DNA of 64,000 nt from Tenebrio molitor (lineage: Eukaryota > Arthropoda > Insecta > Coleoptera > Tenebrionidae), in the NCBI RefSeq assembly GCF_963966145.1, contig NW_027184104.1:1-64000 (forward strand). Direction: 5' to 3'. Positions 21,128-33,049 of the stretch are shown in pieces. How positions within the stretch are numbered: position 1 is the stretch's first letter; each line of letters opens with the position of its first letter. A program made the translations under genes and the position numbers. The notes under the pieces are model-generated. The model was not told the DNA's origin. It worked only from the letters and a program-made list of their open reading frames with translations, and made no database searches.

Positions 21128-21640
21128 GTTTTTATTTTATATATATTTATTTAATTTCTTGTTAAATTTAAGAATGTTGATTTTTTTACCATTTTTTAGA
21201 ATTATTAAGAATAGTTCTTTTATTTTTTACATTGTTTTTTATGTTTTATATATTTTTATTATTTTTTTTAATGTTTTATCTTTAATTATTGAATTTTATT
21301 TAATTTGTTTTAATTTTGACAGAAGTGATAATAATTTATGTTTAGTTTTTTATATTGTTTAGTATTATAATTTTATTTTTGTTTTTATTTTATATATATT
21401 TATTTAATTTCTTGTTAAATTTAAGAATGTTGATTTTTCTTTTTTACCATTTTTTTAGAATTATTAAAAGTATATTTTTTTTATATTGTTTTTTATGTTT
21501 TATCTATTAATTTTATCCATTTTTTAATGTTTTATTTTTAATTAGTGAATTTTATTTGATTTGTTTTATTTTTTTTTGACAGAAGTGATAATTTTTGTTT
21601 AGTTTTTTAAATTGTTTATTATTATTTTTTTAAATATTTT
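21128..21640. repeat. AT-rich tandem duplication, 253-bp period
   Basis: Two T-rich copies start at 21128 and 21381 (shared GTTTTTATTTTATATATATT, TTAATTTCTTGTTAAATTTA, ACAGAAGTGATAAT and others). They differ by small indels. The ORF in the first copy is low-complexity (mostly Phe, Ile, Leu and Tyr) and is not a gene. Confidence 0.85.
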
Positions 21641-22370
21641 ATTCAACACGTAGGAGCTTTGAATGTATAACTTCAAATTTTTATTATTGCCATGTTTACA
21701 TTTATTTTTTTAGGCGTTTTAGGTCCTGTTGAAATACATTTTTTTTAGTAAATAAAATATTTTTTTAATAATTATTGTTTTATTACAATGTCCTTTTTCT
21801 TTTTTTGGAGTCACACTGGAATAAAATTTGATTTTTCAAATCTCATAAACAACTTCTTTATGTGGTTTGTTAAAATCATCTTCTTCCAGTTTGATTCCAA
21901 TCAAATATATAAAAAATTTATAAAAACAAATAAAAATATTTTAAAAAGCCCGCTATTTTAACATTTAAAATTCCCGGTTGTACATTAGTGTTCCACAAAA
22001 TTGCTTGAGGGCGCTGAGGTTTGTTTTTGTTGCCCGCCAATTAGCATTAAGTAAACACTTCTAATATTTCCCTCTTCTCTGGTTGTCACAGCAGCAGCAG
22101 AGAGAATAAAACAACCGCAGCAGCAACCAGCAACTAACAATTTCCTTGCAGCAGCGTGTTGTGCATCGATTAACAGGTAAGTCAATGTCTTGATATTTAT
22201 TAAAGGTAAACATGTAGTTTAAGTTTAGGGACCTTTAACTGCGCATGCACCAACTACACGTTCTATCGAAGGAAATGTTTGAACATTGTTGTCAGATTTA
22301 CATTAGATATAAAGCGCGGGAATGCAATCGGTGTGGTTAAGTAGAGTGAATTGTTGAGTTACCTAGTTAT
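21641..22370. other. No gene; one shared dispersed repeat and CAG-rich patch
   Basis: A CAG/CAA-rich patch (about 22088-22155) and a repeat at 22203-22252 (ACATGTAGTTTA, then GACCTTTAACTGCGCATGC) are visible. The latter recurs inverted near 33368-33412. A splice donor-like CAGGTAAGT lies at about 22176. No coding region was recognised. Confidence 0.5.
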
Positions 22371-22373
22371 TTA

Positions 22374-22789
22374 GGGTGCGTTTTTTTGCTCAACGGAAGA
22401 ATCTCCCACTGTCAGAAGTGTCGTTTTATTGGTCGCGGAAGATTCTCTCCGAGCATCTCTCTTTTCTGCCATCAAATTAGATGGCAGAGAAAGCAGGAAA
22501 GTTGCAAGGTTGCAAAGAGTCAATAGTGCAACCGAAACGACAAAAATGATCACTTAGCCACATCCTCTGCGCAGAATCACAGCTGCCTTTTGTTTAACAT
22601 GTTGTATAATATCATATTGTTATTGTTATTATTCATGGCAAAAAAGTAAACACTTATTACTAATGAGGTTATGTGTGTCTGTGGACTGTCAAAGAGAATG
22701 CAGCAAAAAAACGTCCGATTTAGCGACTGTGGGAAGTTTCTCTTTTGGAAGAATCTCTAACTTCTAGAAGATTGCAAAAAAACGCACCC
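22374..22789. mobile_element. 416-bp Harbinger-type MITE
   Basis: The termini GGGTGCGTTTTTTTGC and GCAAAAAAACGCACCC are inverted repeats, with further imperfect pairing inside (GGAAGAATCTC and its partners). TTA flanks both ends (22371-22373 and 22790-22792), the 3-bp TWA duplication of PIF/Harbinger. The tip GGGTGCG matches the tip of the large Harbinger element at 5256. No coding capacity. Confidence 0.88.
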
Positions 22790-22867
22790 TTAGTTTATGA
22801 ATCACGGAAGTAGGTATCATTCGTGTTTTTGAGAAGATAAAATTTTTTAACTTTTAACAGTTGTACA

Positions 22868-24002
22868 ATGGCTGGCAGAGGAAACCACGCATCAAACGTT
22901 ATTGCACTTACCAGTGGCGGAAATATTAAATAATGTTCAGATCCGCCAAGAAATCTGCAATTACCATTCATTGTTTTTTACTAACACCTTGGACGCTATA
23001 AAGTGGCTTGCCAAAAGAAAATTAATTCACAATAGCTACTTATGCAATACATGCCAAATACCCATGTCCTTTGTTGTTCGGGGCCAATTAACCGACGGCT
23101 TTCGATGGAAATGTAGGGGTTGTGGTGGTGCGGTTAGTTTAAGAACAAATTCTTTTTTTTTCGCAAAGCCATCTATCTCTTCAGCAACTGATTCTAATAA
23201 TTTATGAATGGTCAAGAAATTATCCTCAATTAGATATTGCTCACGAAGCAGGCATTCCAAATTCATTAAAAACTATAATTGATTGGTGTAGTTTTTGTAG
23301 AGATATTTGTGAGCAACATTTAATTGAGAATCCTGAAGTGATAGGTGGGCTTCATGAAAACGGTTTTTCAAAAGTCGTCGAAATCGACGAGAGTAAGTTC
23401 TTCCATCGGAAGTACCATCGGGGCCAATTGGGGCCAATGGAGAGAAGGGCATTGGGTGTTTGGTGGAATCGAAAGGGGATCAGGAACCAGACAGAACAGC
23501 AGATACTTTGTCTGCAATTGTTAGAAGGTGCTATTCAGAAAAAATGCTTTGCTTCTTTTTTTGCTTGTATCTTTAAGAGAAGAACCTTTTTATTTTGCTT
23601 TATTTATTTTTACAGAATTCCTATTGAGTTTTTTCTTTTTATTTATAAAATAATAAATGTACTAAATTACAACAAATCTTTAGATTTATACTACCTGGGA
23701 CGATTATTGTCTCGGATGGTTGGCGCGCTTATAACCACCTAAATGATTTGGATGGCGGAATTTACGAACACCAAGTCATAATTCATGAGGCAAATTTCGT
23801 AGATCCCAACGATAGGGAAGTCCACACCCAAAAAGTAGAAAATATGTGGATGCGGGCAAAACACAAACTTCGCCGACAATTTGGAACGTCTCGAGCGTTG
23901 TTTCCGTCCTACCTTCATGAATTTGTTTGGCGCAACCAGTTTCGCGAAAAAAATGTTTTTGCCGAATTTTTAATTTGTATTGGGCAACAATATCCTGTTT
24001 GA
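22868..24002 (+). pseudogene. Merlin (IS1016/ISXO2-like) transposase, frameshifted
   Basis: The 22868-23170 part has two CxxC pairs (YLCNTCQ and WKCRGCGG), then SLRTNSFFF, the zinc-ribbon and linker of ISXO2/IS1016-type transposases. A shift at the poly-T run near 23150-23165 moves the frame. The continuation reads VVEIDESKFFHRKYHRG (first catalytic Asp), then a divergent stretch. TIIVSDGWRAYNHL (second Asp) follows near 23702-23745 and FVDPNDREVHTQKVENMW (third acidic residue, E) near 23790-23850, ending in YLHEFVWRNQF. An intron or insertion of about 130 bp (T-rich, 23560-23700) and frame changes break the ORF. No TIRs or 8-9 bp duplication were found. Confidence 0.88.
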
Positions 24003-24650
24003 TTTAGTTTTTGTTAATCAATTTGAAGACTATTTTTTATTTTTTAGTTCATATTTTTTTGCAATATCCTGTTTGATTTAGTTTTTGTTAATTGATTTGA
24101 AGAGACTATTTTTTATTTAGGTATTTATTTTTTATTTTTTCGTTCATATTTTTTTGCATTGTTTTTTCTAATTGTGTATTTTATTTTTAAAGTTTATTAA
24201 AGATTCTTATTCTCAACGAAACTTCTTCTTTGCCTTCTCAATAATCCAGAAACTCATCTCACGTGTTTTTGCATTCTTCACTCCTATATTAAAGTCAGTA
24301 AAGGTTGTACAGCTATGACAGTTCATTAACGGTAGGACGCTGCTAAAGGTTTCACCGTAGTTAAGCCCACTACTTACTAGATGGCGCTGTTCGAAAAGAT
24401 TCCTAATTTTTATTCTGTACGTAAATAATGCAATAACTCGACAGAATCATTTATATTCAGTGGCGGCTCAGAGGTAGAAAATTTAATTTTCTACAGGTAG
24501 AAAATTGAATTTAATATTAAGTGTCTCGTGCAAAAAATTTTGTATGTATGACAGGCGTAAAGGGCGTTTTTGGTCCTTGTCGTTAATCTCATACCGCGGG
24601 CCATAAAAGGGCTACCTTACGCCATTAATACATAAATAACTATTTTTTTC
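24003..24650. other. No gene; short tandem duplication
   Basis: Just after the Merlin stop codon, a segment of about 70 bp (CAATATCCTGTTTGATTTAG, then TTTTTGTTAAT and flanking T-rich sequence) is present twice. A polyadenylation-like region follows. Near 24470-24505, AGAAAATTTAATTTTCTA and a repeat of AGGTAGAAAATT are visible. No coding sequence was seen. Confidence 0.5.
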
Positions 24651-25169
24651 CCTCATTTGAGGTGAGAAAATTCAACTTTCTCGCTAAGGTAAGAAAGTTA
24701 ATCATGAAATGTTTATGGTAAACTGTACCAAAATACAAATGTCAAAAGTGTCAAAAGTGAAATAAGTTATTGATAAATGAAAGCCAATTCAATAAAGCAA
24801 GTTGGTAGATCAATCTATTAATCTGGAAAATAAACAGATAAGCTAGGTAGGTAGATTACTTTACCCTGTTTATATCAAATTTTCGAACAAACGTCAAATC
24901 TTCAAATGCGATGACAAGTTAATTAAACAAATAACCCAGTCTACTATTCAATTCTCAACATTTTCGTTTTAATCAGGAACATAACCTTCTTTTTTTGACT
25001 TTTTTCAACGAAGTTGTGCCGGTAGGGAAAAAAATAGTATTCAAACCTTGTTAAGAAAGTGCCCTTGCAGACCTTAGGCACTTACAAACCTCGCCTACGG
25101 CTCGGTTTATAATCTTTGCCTGCGGTCTAGAAGAAAGCACTTTCTTACCTTGGTTTGAAATATACTATT
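24651..25169 (-). mobile_element. Dispersed foldback MITE family, copy 2
   Basis: This is the reverse complement of the 9887-10403 copy, full length, at perhaps 90-95 percent identity by eye. It ends at CAAACC...TATACTATT, with the other end at CCTCATTTGAGGTGAG. It carries the 116-bp foldback at 25042-25157. The sharp, shared ends show that this is a defined mobile unit. Confidence 0.82.
25042..25157. repeat. Foldback hairpin, MITE copy 2
   Basis: The arms CAAACCTTGTTAAGAAAGTG and CACTTTCTTACCTTGGTTTG pair around a centre AACCTCGCCTACGGCTCGG. It is the inverted homologue of 9899-10014. Confidence 0.75.
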
Positions 25170-25179
25170 GTTCGACACT

Positions 25180-25335
25180 GTCAGAATTCGAAAATTTTCT
25201 CCTGTTTGAACGGATTTTGATAAATGTTACAACTTGTCAAACGTCAAACTAATTTTAAAGATTTTAATCGATTTGGAGTCTTTATGGAGTCTTTAAGGGG
25301 CTCGTCGAACAAAAAAAACGTTGTATTAAATTCGT
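25180..25335 (-). repeat. Repeat family shared (inverted) with 33598-33760
   Basis: The blocks GTTCGACACTGTCAGAATTC, TTTTCTCCTGTTTGAACGGA, AACTTGTCAAACGTCAA and AAGGGGCTCGTCGAACAAA recur inverted at 33598-33760. In both places the segment lies immediately beside a foldback hairpin (25336-25434 and 33772-33868). Confidence 0.78.
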
Positions 25336-25434
25336 TTTTGTGCAAATTGGGCTCTTTTTGGCACGAGTGGGCCATTTTAAAACGCGAGTGAAACGAGCGT
25401 TTTAAAGGCCCACGAGTCCAATTTACACACAAAC
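25336..25434. repeat. Foldback hairpin with CGCGAGTGAAACGAGCG centre
   Basis: The arms TTTGTGCAAATTGGGCTC...GTGGGCCATTTTAAAACG and CGTTTTAAAGGCCCACGAG...CCAATTTACACACAAA pair around CGAGTGAAACGAG. Confidence 0.75.
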
Positions 25435-25740
25435 TCATTAAATAAATAACTATTAATGATTAATTCAATATAACTGAGGTTGCTGAAATTTAGTTTTTTG
25501 TTTTCAATTGGTTCCAACTGATGTTGAAGGACCAAATGATGATGTTGAAGGACACAACGTCCTATGTTGTTTTTCTGTAAAGGCGCCTATAGTTTATATA
25601 AAAAACATTTAATAAGAAAACATCATGCAGTGCAGTTATTCCACGAAAATGTACAAATAAGGAATGAAGATGACCCACCCTTAAATGATATTTCAGAAGA
25701 AGGCACTTCTGCTATAGAACTTGTACCCGCACTGGTACAC
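25435..25740. other. Short unassigned stretch before the hAT element
   Basis: The 82-aa ORF at 25564-25812 has a C-terminal half made only of the CA microsatellite and hAT end. Its first part (HLIRKHHAVQLFHEN) could be a fragment of a zinc-finger-like protein, but this is too short to assign. Confidence 0.35.
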
Positions 25741-25769
25741 GTACACACACACACACACACACACACCCG
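25741..25769. repeat. CA microsatellite ending in the hAT target duplication
   Basis: A run of about 11-12 AC units ends in CACACCCG (25762-25769), which is repeated exactly on the far side of the hAT element at 28287-28294. Confidence 0.9.
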
Positions 25770-28286
25770 CAGGGATGGGCGGTGTCGTCAATTTGCGTCG
25801 ACAATTAGCTAGATGTCGAGAAATTGGGAGCTGCCAACAATGTCGACAATGTCAACAATGTCGAGATTCCGATAATTAAAGTTTTAATTGCATTCAGAAA
25901 ACATCCTTACTCTCGAAATAAAAATTTAAGAAAAGTGGCGGTTTTAAATGCACTTTATGTAAATTTTCTTCTAACGGCGTATGTACGCATTTCAAAATAA
26001 ATTCAATTCTGAAAAATAAAGTTAGGTTATGTCATGTTGTTAACGAACATCAACTACTTTCTAGAAGCCTTTTTTGCGATAAATAGGAATGTCTGATTAT
26101 TATCAACGCATACAGTTTGGATAAAATTTAAAATAAAGTAGGACAAGTCTTGCTGCAGATGTTCGCTAATAGGTACAGTTGCGGCCAAATAAAACTGGGC
26201 AGCAATTTTTTCTATTGTAAATCGGAATTAAATATTAAATCACCTGAAAAATCATCTAGGAGATAACATAAAAAACTATTTTTCAAATTGACATCATCCG
26301 TCACTATTATGTTGTGCGACAGGTATGGGTATCTGGTTACCAGAAAAACTTTCATTTTAAAAGCCTAAATTATTTACCAAGATGACATAGAATGTCAATT
26401 TAGTGATCGCTTTTATTTGGCCGCATCTGTACATATTTAATATTTAATTCATTGCAACCGGTTGTAAATGTAAAGTTTTAAATTTGACACTTGGCAAAAA
26501 AAAAATCCAAAACAATCAAATCGAACATGGTCTGCATTAACAATTTGGTTAAGTTGGAAATAATGCTAAAGCTGAGTACGGTTGGTCAATAAGGAGGATT
26601 GCTCTCAGCTATAATATCGCTAAATAAACAAGAGAACAACGAGAAGCTACACTACCTTGATTTGCAAAAATCTCCTTTATTGACTATGACATCAGATGAC
26701 TCCCCCAACGATCATTTATATGCGCCAAATTTATACAATTACCTATCATTTATGAAACCAAATACGAAATTAATTTTTACCGTTATATTTTAAAATTATA
26801 TTATTAGAAAAGTTTTCGCTACGGGACTGCGGCCGGTGGGGATCGAGTTAGGTAGAAAATTTCAAGACAAAACCGGAGATCTGGTAGCTTCAAAAAATTG
26901 CACCCTTTAACGCTCCAAATTGTTGTAAACAGCATCGACCCAAACAAAGCCTTTAATAAACAGTTCAATGCCGAGTATGACACTTTGTATCCAATGTTTA
27001 GCAGTGCAGCAGTTGTGCTGCACACTTTCAAGATATAGGATATTTATCTGACTCTGAAGGCCGATCTAATAAAACCATAATATTCACCACATACAGGGAA
27101 CGGCATTGTGTAGGTGTATTTCCCAAAGTATTTTTACTAAGAACGATCCCTGTAATTGAGGAAATGACTGTGCGTTAGGAGTTTCTACCTGATTTGACAA
27201 GAATTATGAATGAGACAAAAATGACCCTTATGGTAAAACATTTTTAAGGTAAAATTACAATGAAACGGTCGGTACTCTTGATCTGGTGTCCCATCGGTTT
27301 ATTAGTCTGGCCTTTAGAGTCACATAAATATCATAAAAGATGTTTGCAAATTTACGTTTTTGATTTTGATGCAACGCCAAGAAAACAATTTGCAGACCCT
27401 TTGACGGCTTTCAATTAGTTGTTCTCCGATGCCACCCGGCACCCGCACAAAGCTTCCGTATTTACATAGTTGCCTGTCTACCTATGACACTTGTCGCTAA
27501 CATTTAAAATTACAGCTCAATTAAAAAACACAGCTAATATGAAGTACGAGTAGGAGCAATTGTATTTAAAAAAAATAGCTGTTCACGATTGATTTAAACA
27601 CGCAGCAGGCCAAGATATTTTTTTGTTAGTTTGGCGTCAGGTCTCGTCATATGACGTTTGGTTATTAAATATTCGGCTTGTTGTCAATTTCGTAATTGAT
27701 TTAGTACAATTCAATTATAACCTAAAATAGATTTATTATGCCAAATCACAATATTGATTATTGATTGCCAACTAAAATGTGAGACTTTCATAGACATTTC
27801 GAATTTGAAATAGTTGTGAATGTTGTATAATAAATTGTTGGCATATATACAGTTGACTTCAAAAAAAAAACGGGAAATGAAATTTGACCTAATGTGAATT
27901 GGAAATTTAATTTGTCAATTTATGTCAATTTGTGTCTGTTTGACAGTAGTATTTGCATTTGCATAACTGACATTTCTGACACATAAGTGTAGTTTTTTAA
28001 CCTAAATTCTAAAAAACCGTTTCAAACTATAAACATTTAATAAAATTTGACAGAACTTTTTCTGACAGTTCCCGTTTTTTTTTAAGCCAACCGTACGACA
28101 GTGCATGTGAGATTTAAATCATACATAACCTCACATTATTACAATTTCCGACATTGTCGATATTGTTGACGCAGTGTCGACGTTTTATCGACATTGTCGA
28201 CATTGATGACATTTGATGACATTGATGACGTATTGTCGACGTGTCGATGTCGACAAATAAAGTCGACGCGTCGACGCCCATCCCTG
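25770..28286. mobile_element. hAT element, non-coding, 8-bp TSD
   Basis: The ends CAGGGATGGGCG and CGCCCATCCCTG are the typical short hAT TIR. The exact 8-bp duplication CACACCCG flanks the element. Inside both ends are clusters of GTCGAC/TGTCGACA motifs (25795-25875 and 28145-28275), which look like subterminal transposase-binding repeats of the hAT type. Between them (2.5 kb) no transposase reading frame survives. A mariner-type MITE is nested at 26176-26429. The remaining interior shows only short ORFs without motifs. Confidence 0.88.
26176..26429. mobile_element. 254-bp mariner-type MITE nested in the hAT element
   Basis: The TIRs CAGTTGCGGCCAAATAAAA and TTTTATTTGGCCGCATCTG are flanked by TA at 26174-26175 and 26430-26431. 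The motif GGCCAAATAAAACTGGG resembles GGACAAATAAAACTGGG in the MITE at 44937, so the two may belong to related families. Confidence 0.85.
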
Positions 28287-28290
28287 CACA

Positions 28291-28932
28291 CCCGGCCGCA
28301 AAAGAATCGAGCCTACCCCGCTGCAGGGCGCTGTAAAGAAATTAGCACCTGTCATGAACTCGTAAATCTAACCTATACAGTTTGGTATACGAGGGTTGTT
28401 CCATTAATTTTTGTACTTAGACGGCTCTGAATGAAAAATATTTCTTTTTTTTTACATTTCGTGCTATCCGTAGAGTTTGTCTGTCTCTATATTTAAAAAT
28501 TATTGATTTAATTCGATTGCAATAAATGTGATTTATAACGGCCGACGTTTAGTAGACCTATAAAAATATGTAGAAAAGGGGTTTTTAGAATACAGAAGTT
28601 TAACAAGTTTATTGAAACTACGATAAAGCGGCAACAGAACAAGGAAAAAGAAGCTAAACAAATACAACAAATCAATAATTTTTCAATTTTGTATATTCGT
28701 TATTAAACGTTGAAATGCATCAAAAGACTCTACAGTTTTTCATTTGTCAATCAACACCGTTTAGATAATTAAATAGAGGACAAAAACTCATGGAACTGTC
28801 CTCGTATACCCCGTTTAATGTTTGAATTCTTGGACATTAGATTTAGGAGTTTATGACTGACTCCCTTTGTCGAAGGATCGATTGGTGATTATTGCTCTAC
28901 GGAAGGGTAGGCTCGATTCTTTTGCGGTCGGG
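28291..28932. mobile_element. Possible inverted-repeat element interrupted at its edge by the hAT
   Basis: CCGCAAAAGAATCGAGCCTA at 28296-28315 is matched in inverted orientation at 28908-28927, with about 590 bp between. The inner part near 28730-28880 shares blocks (GGACAAAAACTCATGG, TTAGATTTAGGAGTTTATGA) with 7470-7555 of the Harbinger interior. The type is unknown. Confidence 0.5.
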
Positions 28933-28992
28933 TACCCATTGTGTAAACGTTAACAACACCGACAATAGGTCAATAGGTTTAAACCGCAAGTA

Positions 28993-29271
28993 TAGTCCTA
29001 CAGAAACTCTAGTGGAATTCGACTTTGGTTGTAAATTTACCAACAACAACCGAAGAATAAGATTTTATTATCAAGTAATAACCTTTGTCATAAATACAAC
29101 TACGACTACCTGTAACATCCCTGCTTGAAGCGAACATTGCGAACCCCAAACTGACAACCCTCATTAGCATTTATTAGTAGGATTATTGCTGCAGCATAAA
29201 ATTCTATTTTTCAAGTGACAAACATAAATTTACGACCAAAGTCGGGTTCCACTAGAGTTTCTGTAGGACTA
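28993..29271. mobile_element. 279-bp MITE with about 48-bp TIRs
   Basis: TAGTCCTACAGAAACTCTAG...CGACTTTGGTTGTAAATTTA at 28993-29040 is inverted at 29225-29271. TA can be read on both sides (28991-28992 and 29272-29273), suggesting Tc1/mariner. Confidence 0.75.
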
Positions 29272-29304
29272 TACAACCCCTAATCGTAAATTCGTCCAAG
29301 TACT

Positions 29305-29813
29305 ATCGCGGCCATCCAAAAGTGAACGTTTTTTTTTTATAGTTTGATTTTTACTTTAAATCATAGGCGTCCTAAAATGGCAAAGTTTGACACTAGCGTT
29401 AAAAAAATTATTGAAACATTTTTTTTTAAATGCTACATCCTACTCCGATTTAGACAGCTAGGGCTATTGAAAAGCTAGAAGAAAATTGGTCGTTGGCTGC
29501 TGTGGCGAGAGAATTACATTGCAGTAAGACTTGCATCTTCAATATAAAGAGTTGTTGGCAAGAAAACAGGCTTGAGAGGCCAATACGAATAGGTGTTGGA
29601 AAGGTTTCTTTACTAAAGTTTACTTTCATTTTAATAATGTATTAATTACATCTCAGCCTCATTTTTATTAAACATTATTTATTACAACTTTTTATTATTA
29701 AAATAGTAACATCTGCTGCACGAACGCCAATGAATACAGCCTGATTTAATCTAATGAAAAATACGGAAATTTTCGCAACCTATCGTTCACTTTTGGATGG
29801 CCGCGATTGTGCT
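29305..29813 (+). mobile_element. Tc1-type deletion derivative with HTH remnant
   Basis: TCGCGGCCATCCAAAAGTGA and its complement form the ends. Inside, plus-strand translation near 29465-29605 reads AIEKLEENWSLAAVARELHC, then SKTCIFNIKSCWQENRLERP. That is a helix-turn-helix of the Tc1/paired type (VARxLxxSxxTVxxI) that normally binds the TIR. The catalytic domain is gone. The exact target duplication is unclear. Confidence 0.72.
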
Positions 29814-32700
29814 ACCCTGTAAACTGACAGGTAAAGTGCGTCTATCGATATTTTGAAACGACTTTTTAAACACTAGTTAACATTTTGGGTCATTTATGAT
29901 GGTCTCATTGCTAGGGGATTATTTACCTACCCTGTAACAAAAACTCTCTATAAAAATTTATGGAAGACAAAGTTAAGTTTGTGGGTATTATTCTTGTCCG
30001 CAATTTATGGTACGAAGACCATTCAAGAGGGTTCCAGCGGTACCTGCCTGTGTTGTACGGCGTCAAACACACTGCAACCCCTCATAAATCTTCGTCTGCA
30101 ATAAATTTTTTTAAAGTAGAACGGCCCAAATTAATTTAACCAAATATCTTTACATCAAAACATTTTAATTAAATTCTAATCACGGATTTTATTTCTCTAT
30201 CATTTTTTCATAAAGTATACTAAATTTGAACTGCAGCGAACAAAATTTAATTTTTAAAGTGATAGTTTTTTGCCTGCTGCACCTAGGTAATTAATTTTAA
30301 CAAAAAAGTAATACCCAATTTTTGTGGCGGTGAACAGTATTTATGCATCTATAATACCTTCATATAAATATAATTTACTTTTAAAGTCATTTTCCTACGG
30401 GACACAAGTGATGGGACACCCGGTACTACCCGCGTAATTAGTGGACAGAAATACCTTTTGTATCATCATTAGTAATAGTTATTACAGGAGGGCTTCGAGA
30501 CGTTTGCCAGGAACTTTTAAAAACACATGTGACACCTTCTGCAGTAGAAGTTATAAAAAAAAGAGAGTGTGTCGTAAAGACGCACGATAGAAGTGAAACT
30601 TTTGTATTACAGGAAAATCAGAATATTGTAAATTATCACTGATAGATGCAAGAGGAGATGGCTAAGCCGAGATGCTAGTTGCTGGTTCATTGTCTTTATT
30701 ATTTACACCGATTTTTTCACATTCTGAAATGTCACATCACTCGTTCGTTTTCTCTCACGCCACGCTCTTGTTCTTTCTGCGCCTGACTTAAGCATATTTA
30801 CAACAAAATTGTATATTTTAACGATAACACTAAACAATATCGAAATGCGTAACTCATTGTTCATTTTTAATTAAAAGAGAGGACATTATCGATAAATGCC
30901 GTGAGTGTGACAAAGACAGAAGTATACACAATTTTGAGGGATGTTTGTATCGTGTCAAACAGATTAATTTACATAATTAGACTCCAAATTAAGTGAGATG
31001 GAAATATTGGCGCAACCGTTGTGCGAGACAGTGTTTACCCCACTACTTTTCGTCACACTAAAAGGTTGCCGATCAGAATTTCAAACCCCTCCCATAAAAA
31101 GTTTCACTTCAAAAATTAGAAACATTAATGTAGAGTTGGCTGAAGAAATTTCAAATAACGCACCTAGAATCAGAAAAAAATGAAACAACAAAGACAAACG
31201 CCGAAATTGAGCAGAAGAAACAAAAATTCTCAATATGAACCACGACAGATAAAGTAGCTTCTGAAGAAGTGGCTACAAAGCCAATTAAAAGCTCGACTGC
31301 TAAAGCGATTATACATAGAAGTACAAACGTACATGGAGGAAAATATTTTAGATCGGAAAAAAGATCCATTAGAGTGGTAGAGTGAACATTAGTACAACGT
31401 GATTGAATAAAAATTCAAATAAAACAATTGCTACATAAAAAATACTATATTCAAAAAATAGAAATTACGCCAAAACGGCTGAAAATAGGCATACATAACG
31501 TTAATAAAAGTGGTCTTGCAATTAAATTTTACAGAAAATCAGAATCTATAAAAATACCACATTCCTCAGTTCTTAGTTGTGTCAATTGTTCGAAGGCTGT
31601 GAGAGCGGGCAGTATCAAATTGCAGCGGCGGTCAAGTCCTAATCTTTTAGGGGAAGCAGGTACTGATTTCCAAATAAGTAAATAGCAGCGCTTGTCATTT
31701 TACCCCCAGGGAGTGGGCAGGTAGACGATTATAAATAATAACTATCTCTTACCTCCTACTTTTAAGGAGGTAACTAATTAATCATCTGCAAAGTCTGCAA
31801 TTTTCGGAAAAGAGAATACTAACGGGAAACAAAATTTTCTTCGAAATCATTGGAAGGTAAATTATATTTATTTATACTTAGTAAATTGAAATACAGAAAC
31901 ATCGTTGGTGCACAAGAAAAGTGACACATCTCAAAAACCCTCATTTTTCAGTGGAACGATTTTAATAGTATATTGGGATTGGGATATAAGGTTAGGAAGT
32001 GCATTATAATAACAAACAGAATCGAGAAAGAGTTTGAAAAATCGAGACGAAGGAGGCACATAATGTACATTTTTATATCCGTGAACAGTAAATAATTGTT
32101 TAAAAAATTTTGTACAGTGTGAAAACGTACCGTCCGCGTAAATTTTTGATGATGTTGACAAAAATTTCAATTTTTTGTGGCAAGAAAAAATTACAATGTT
32201 TTTCTTTTGTCATTCACCTGAAGAAAATCCTGATTTCGATTAGTTTTAATTTGAATGGATTCAAGAGCATCATGTACACCTTTGATGCATCTGCGTAATG
32301 AACTAAGAAGTGCAGTGCTACCTGAAAATTTCTAAAGCCGACCCCTTATTAAGATTATAAGCGCTGCAGTTTACATCAGGTTATTAATACCCAAACTAAC
32401 CGCGCGCTGCAATTTAGCACTTAGGATTTTAAAACCTTCGATCCTCGCTGCAATTTGACATCGCCGGTGAGAGCACACCCTTCGTTCTCTTGCCTAAATT
32501 ACAGGTAAAATGTTTTCTTTCTAACTAGCCGAAATATACCTACTTATTTTAGGAATCGCCACTTGGCCTGAAGGTAAAGAATAATTTCTGGTTGCCTGCA
32601 TTCCAATTTTTTCCTCCGTGTAAATGAACGAAATTCCTTCACATTTTTGTCGTTTTTCAGATCTGTGATTTTTTTGGAAAAACGGTGATGGCACCAACCG
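29814..32700. other. No recognised gene
   Basis: About 2.9 kb of AT-rich DNA. Several ORFs of 60-89 codons occur (30998-31183, 31428-31685, 31931-32170 minus, 32521-32790 minus). None shows a domain, a splice context or a repeat that would support it. The 31428-31685 frame (85 aa) has the composition of a real peptide but no recognised motif. Confidence 0.5.
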
Positions 32701-32718
32701 CTTTAAAATTAAATTTCC

Positions 32719-32853
32719 GAGGGCCCCATACTTTTTTTTTTTTAATTTCGAATTAGGTTTTAGTGTTACAGCTTCCTGCATAGTCCTCAAATTGCAATTT
32801 ATTTTATTGTTATTTATAACGAAATCGAAAAAAGAAAAGTATGGGGCCCTAGA
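32719..32853. repeat. Short inverted repeat, AGGGCCCCATAC ends
   Basis: AGGGCCCCATACTTTTTTT and AAAAGTATGGGGCCCT are inverted 105 bp apart, with AATTTCG and CGAAAT extending the arms. This may be a very small MITE. No target duplication was recognised. Confidence 0.6.
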
Positions 32854-33049
32854 GGAAAGACGTATCTTTCAGATAAAAAATGGACCTTGCCTTCATCTGT
32901 TGTGGTTTTAAAGATATGGACGTTTAAAAACCACCATTTTTCAACCATTTCAAATCAGGTAAACCCCACCCTTAAACAGATTTGCGCTTTCCAATTCAAT
33001 TGGCCCGTTTCATTCTATAAATTTGACAACAATGTTAACAAATCTACTC

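Noticed and set aside
21126..21362. 78-codon ORF that looks like a membrane protein
   Set aside because: Poly-T/A low-complexity DNA in a tandem duplication; hydrophobic residues follow from T-rich codons.
28194..29128. Two 78-codon ORFs near the hAT right end
   Set aside because: They overlap hAT subterminal repeats and MITE ends and carry no domain.
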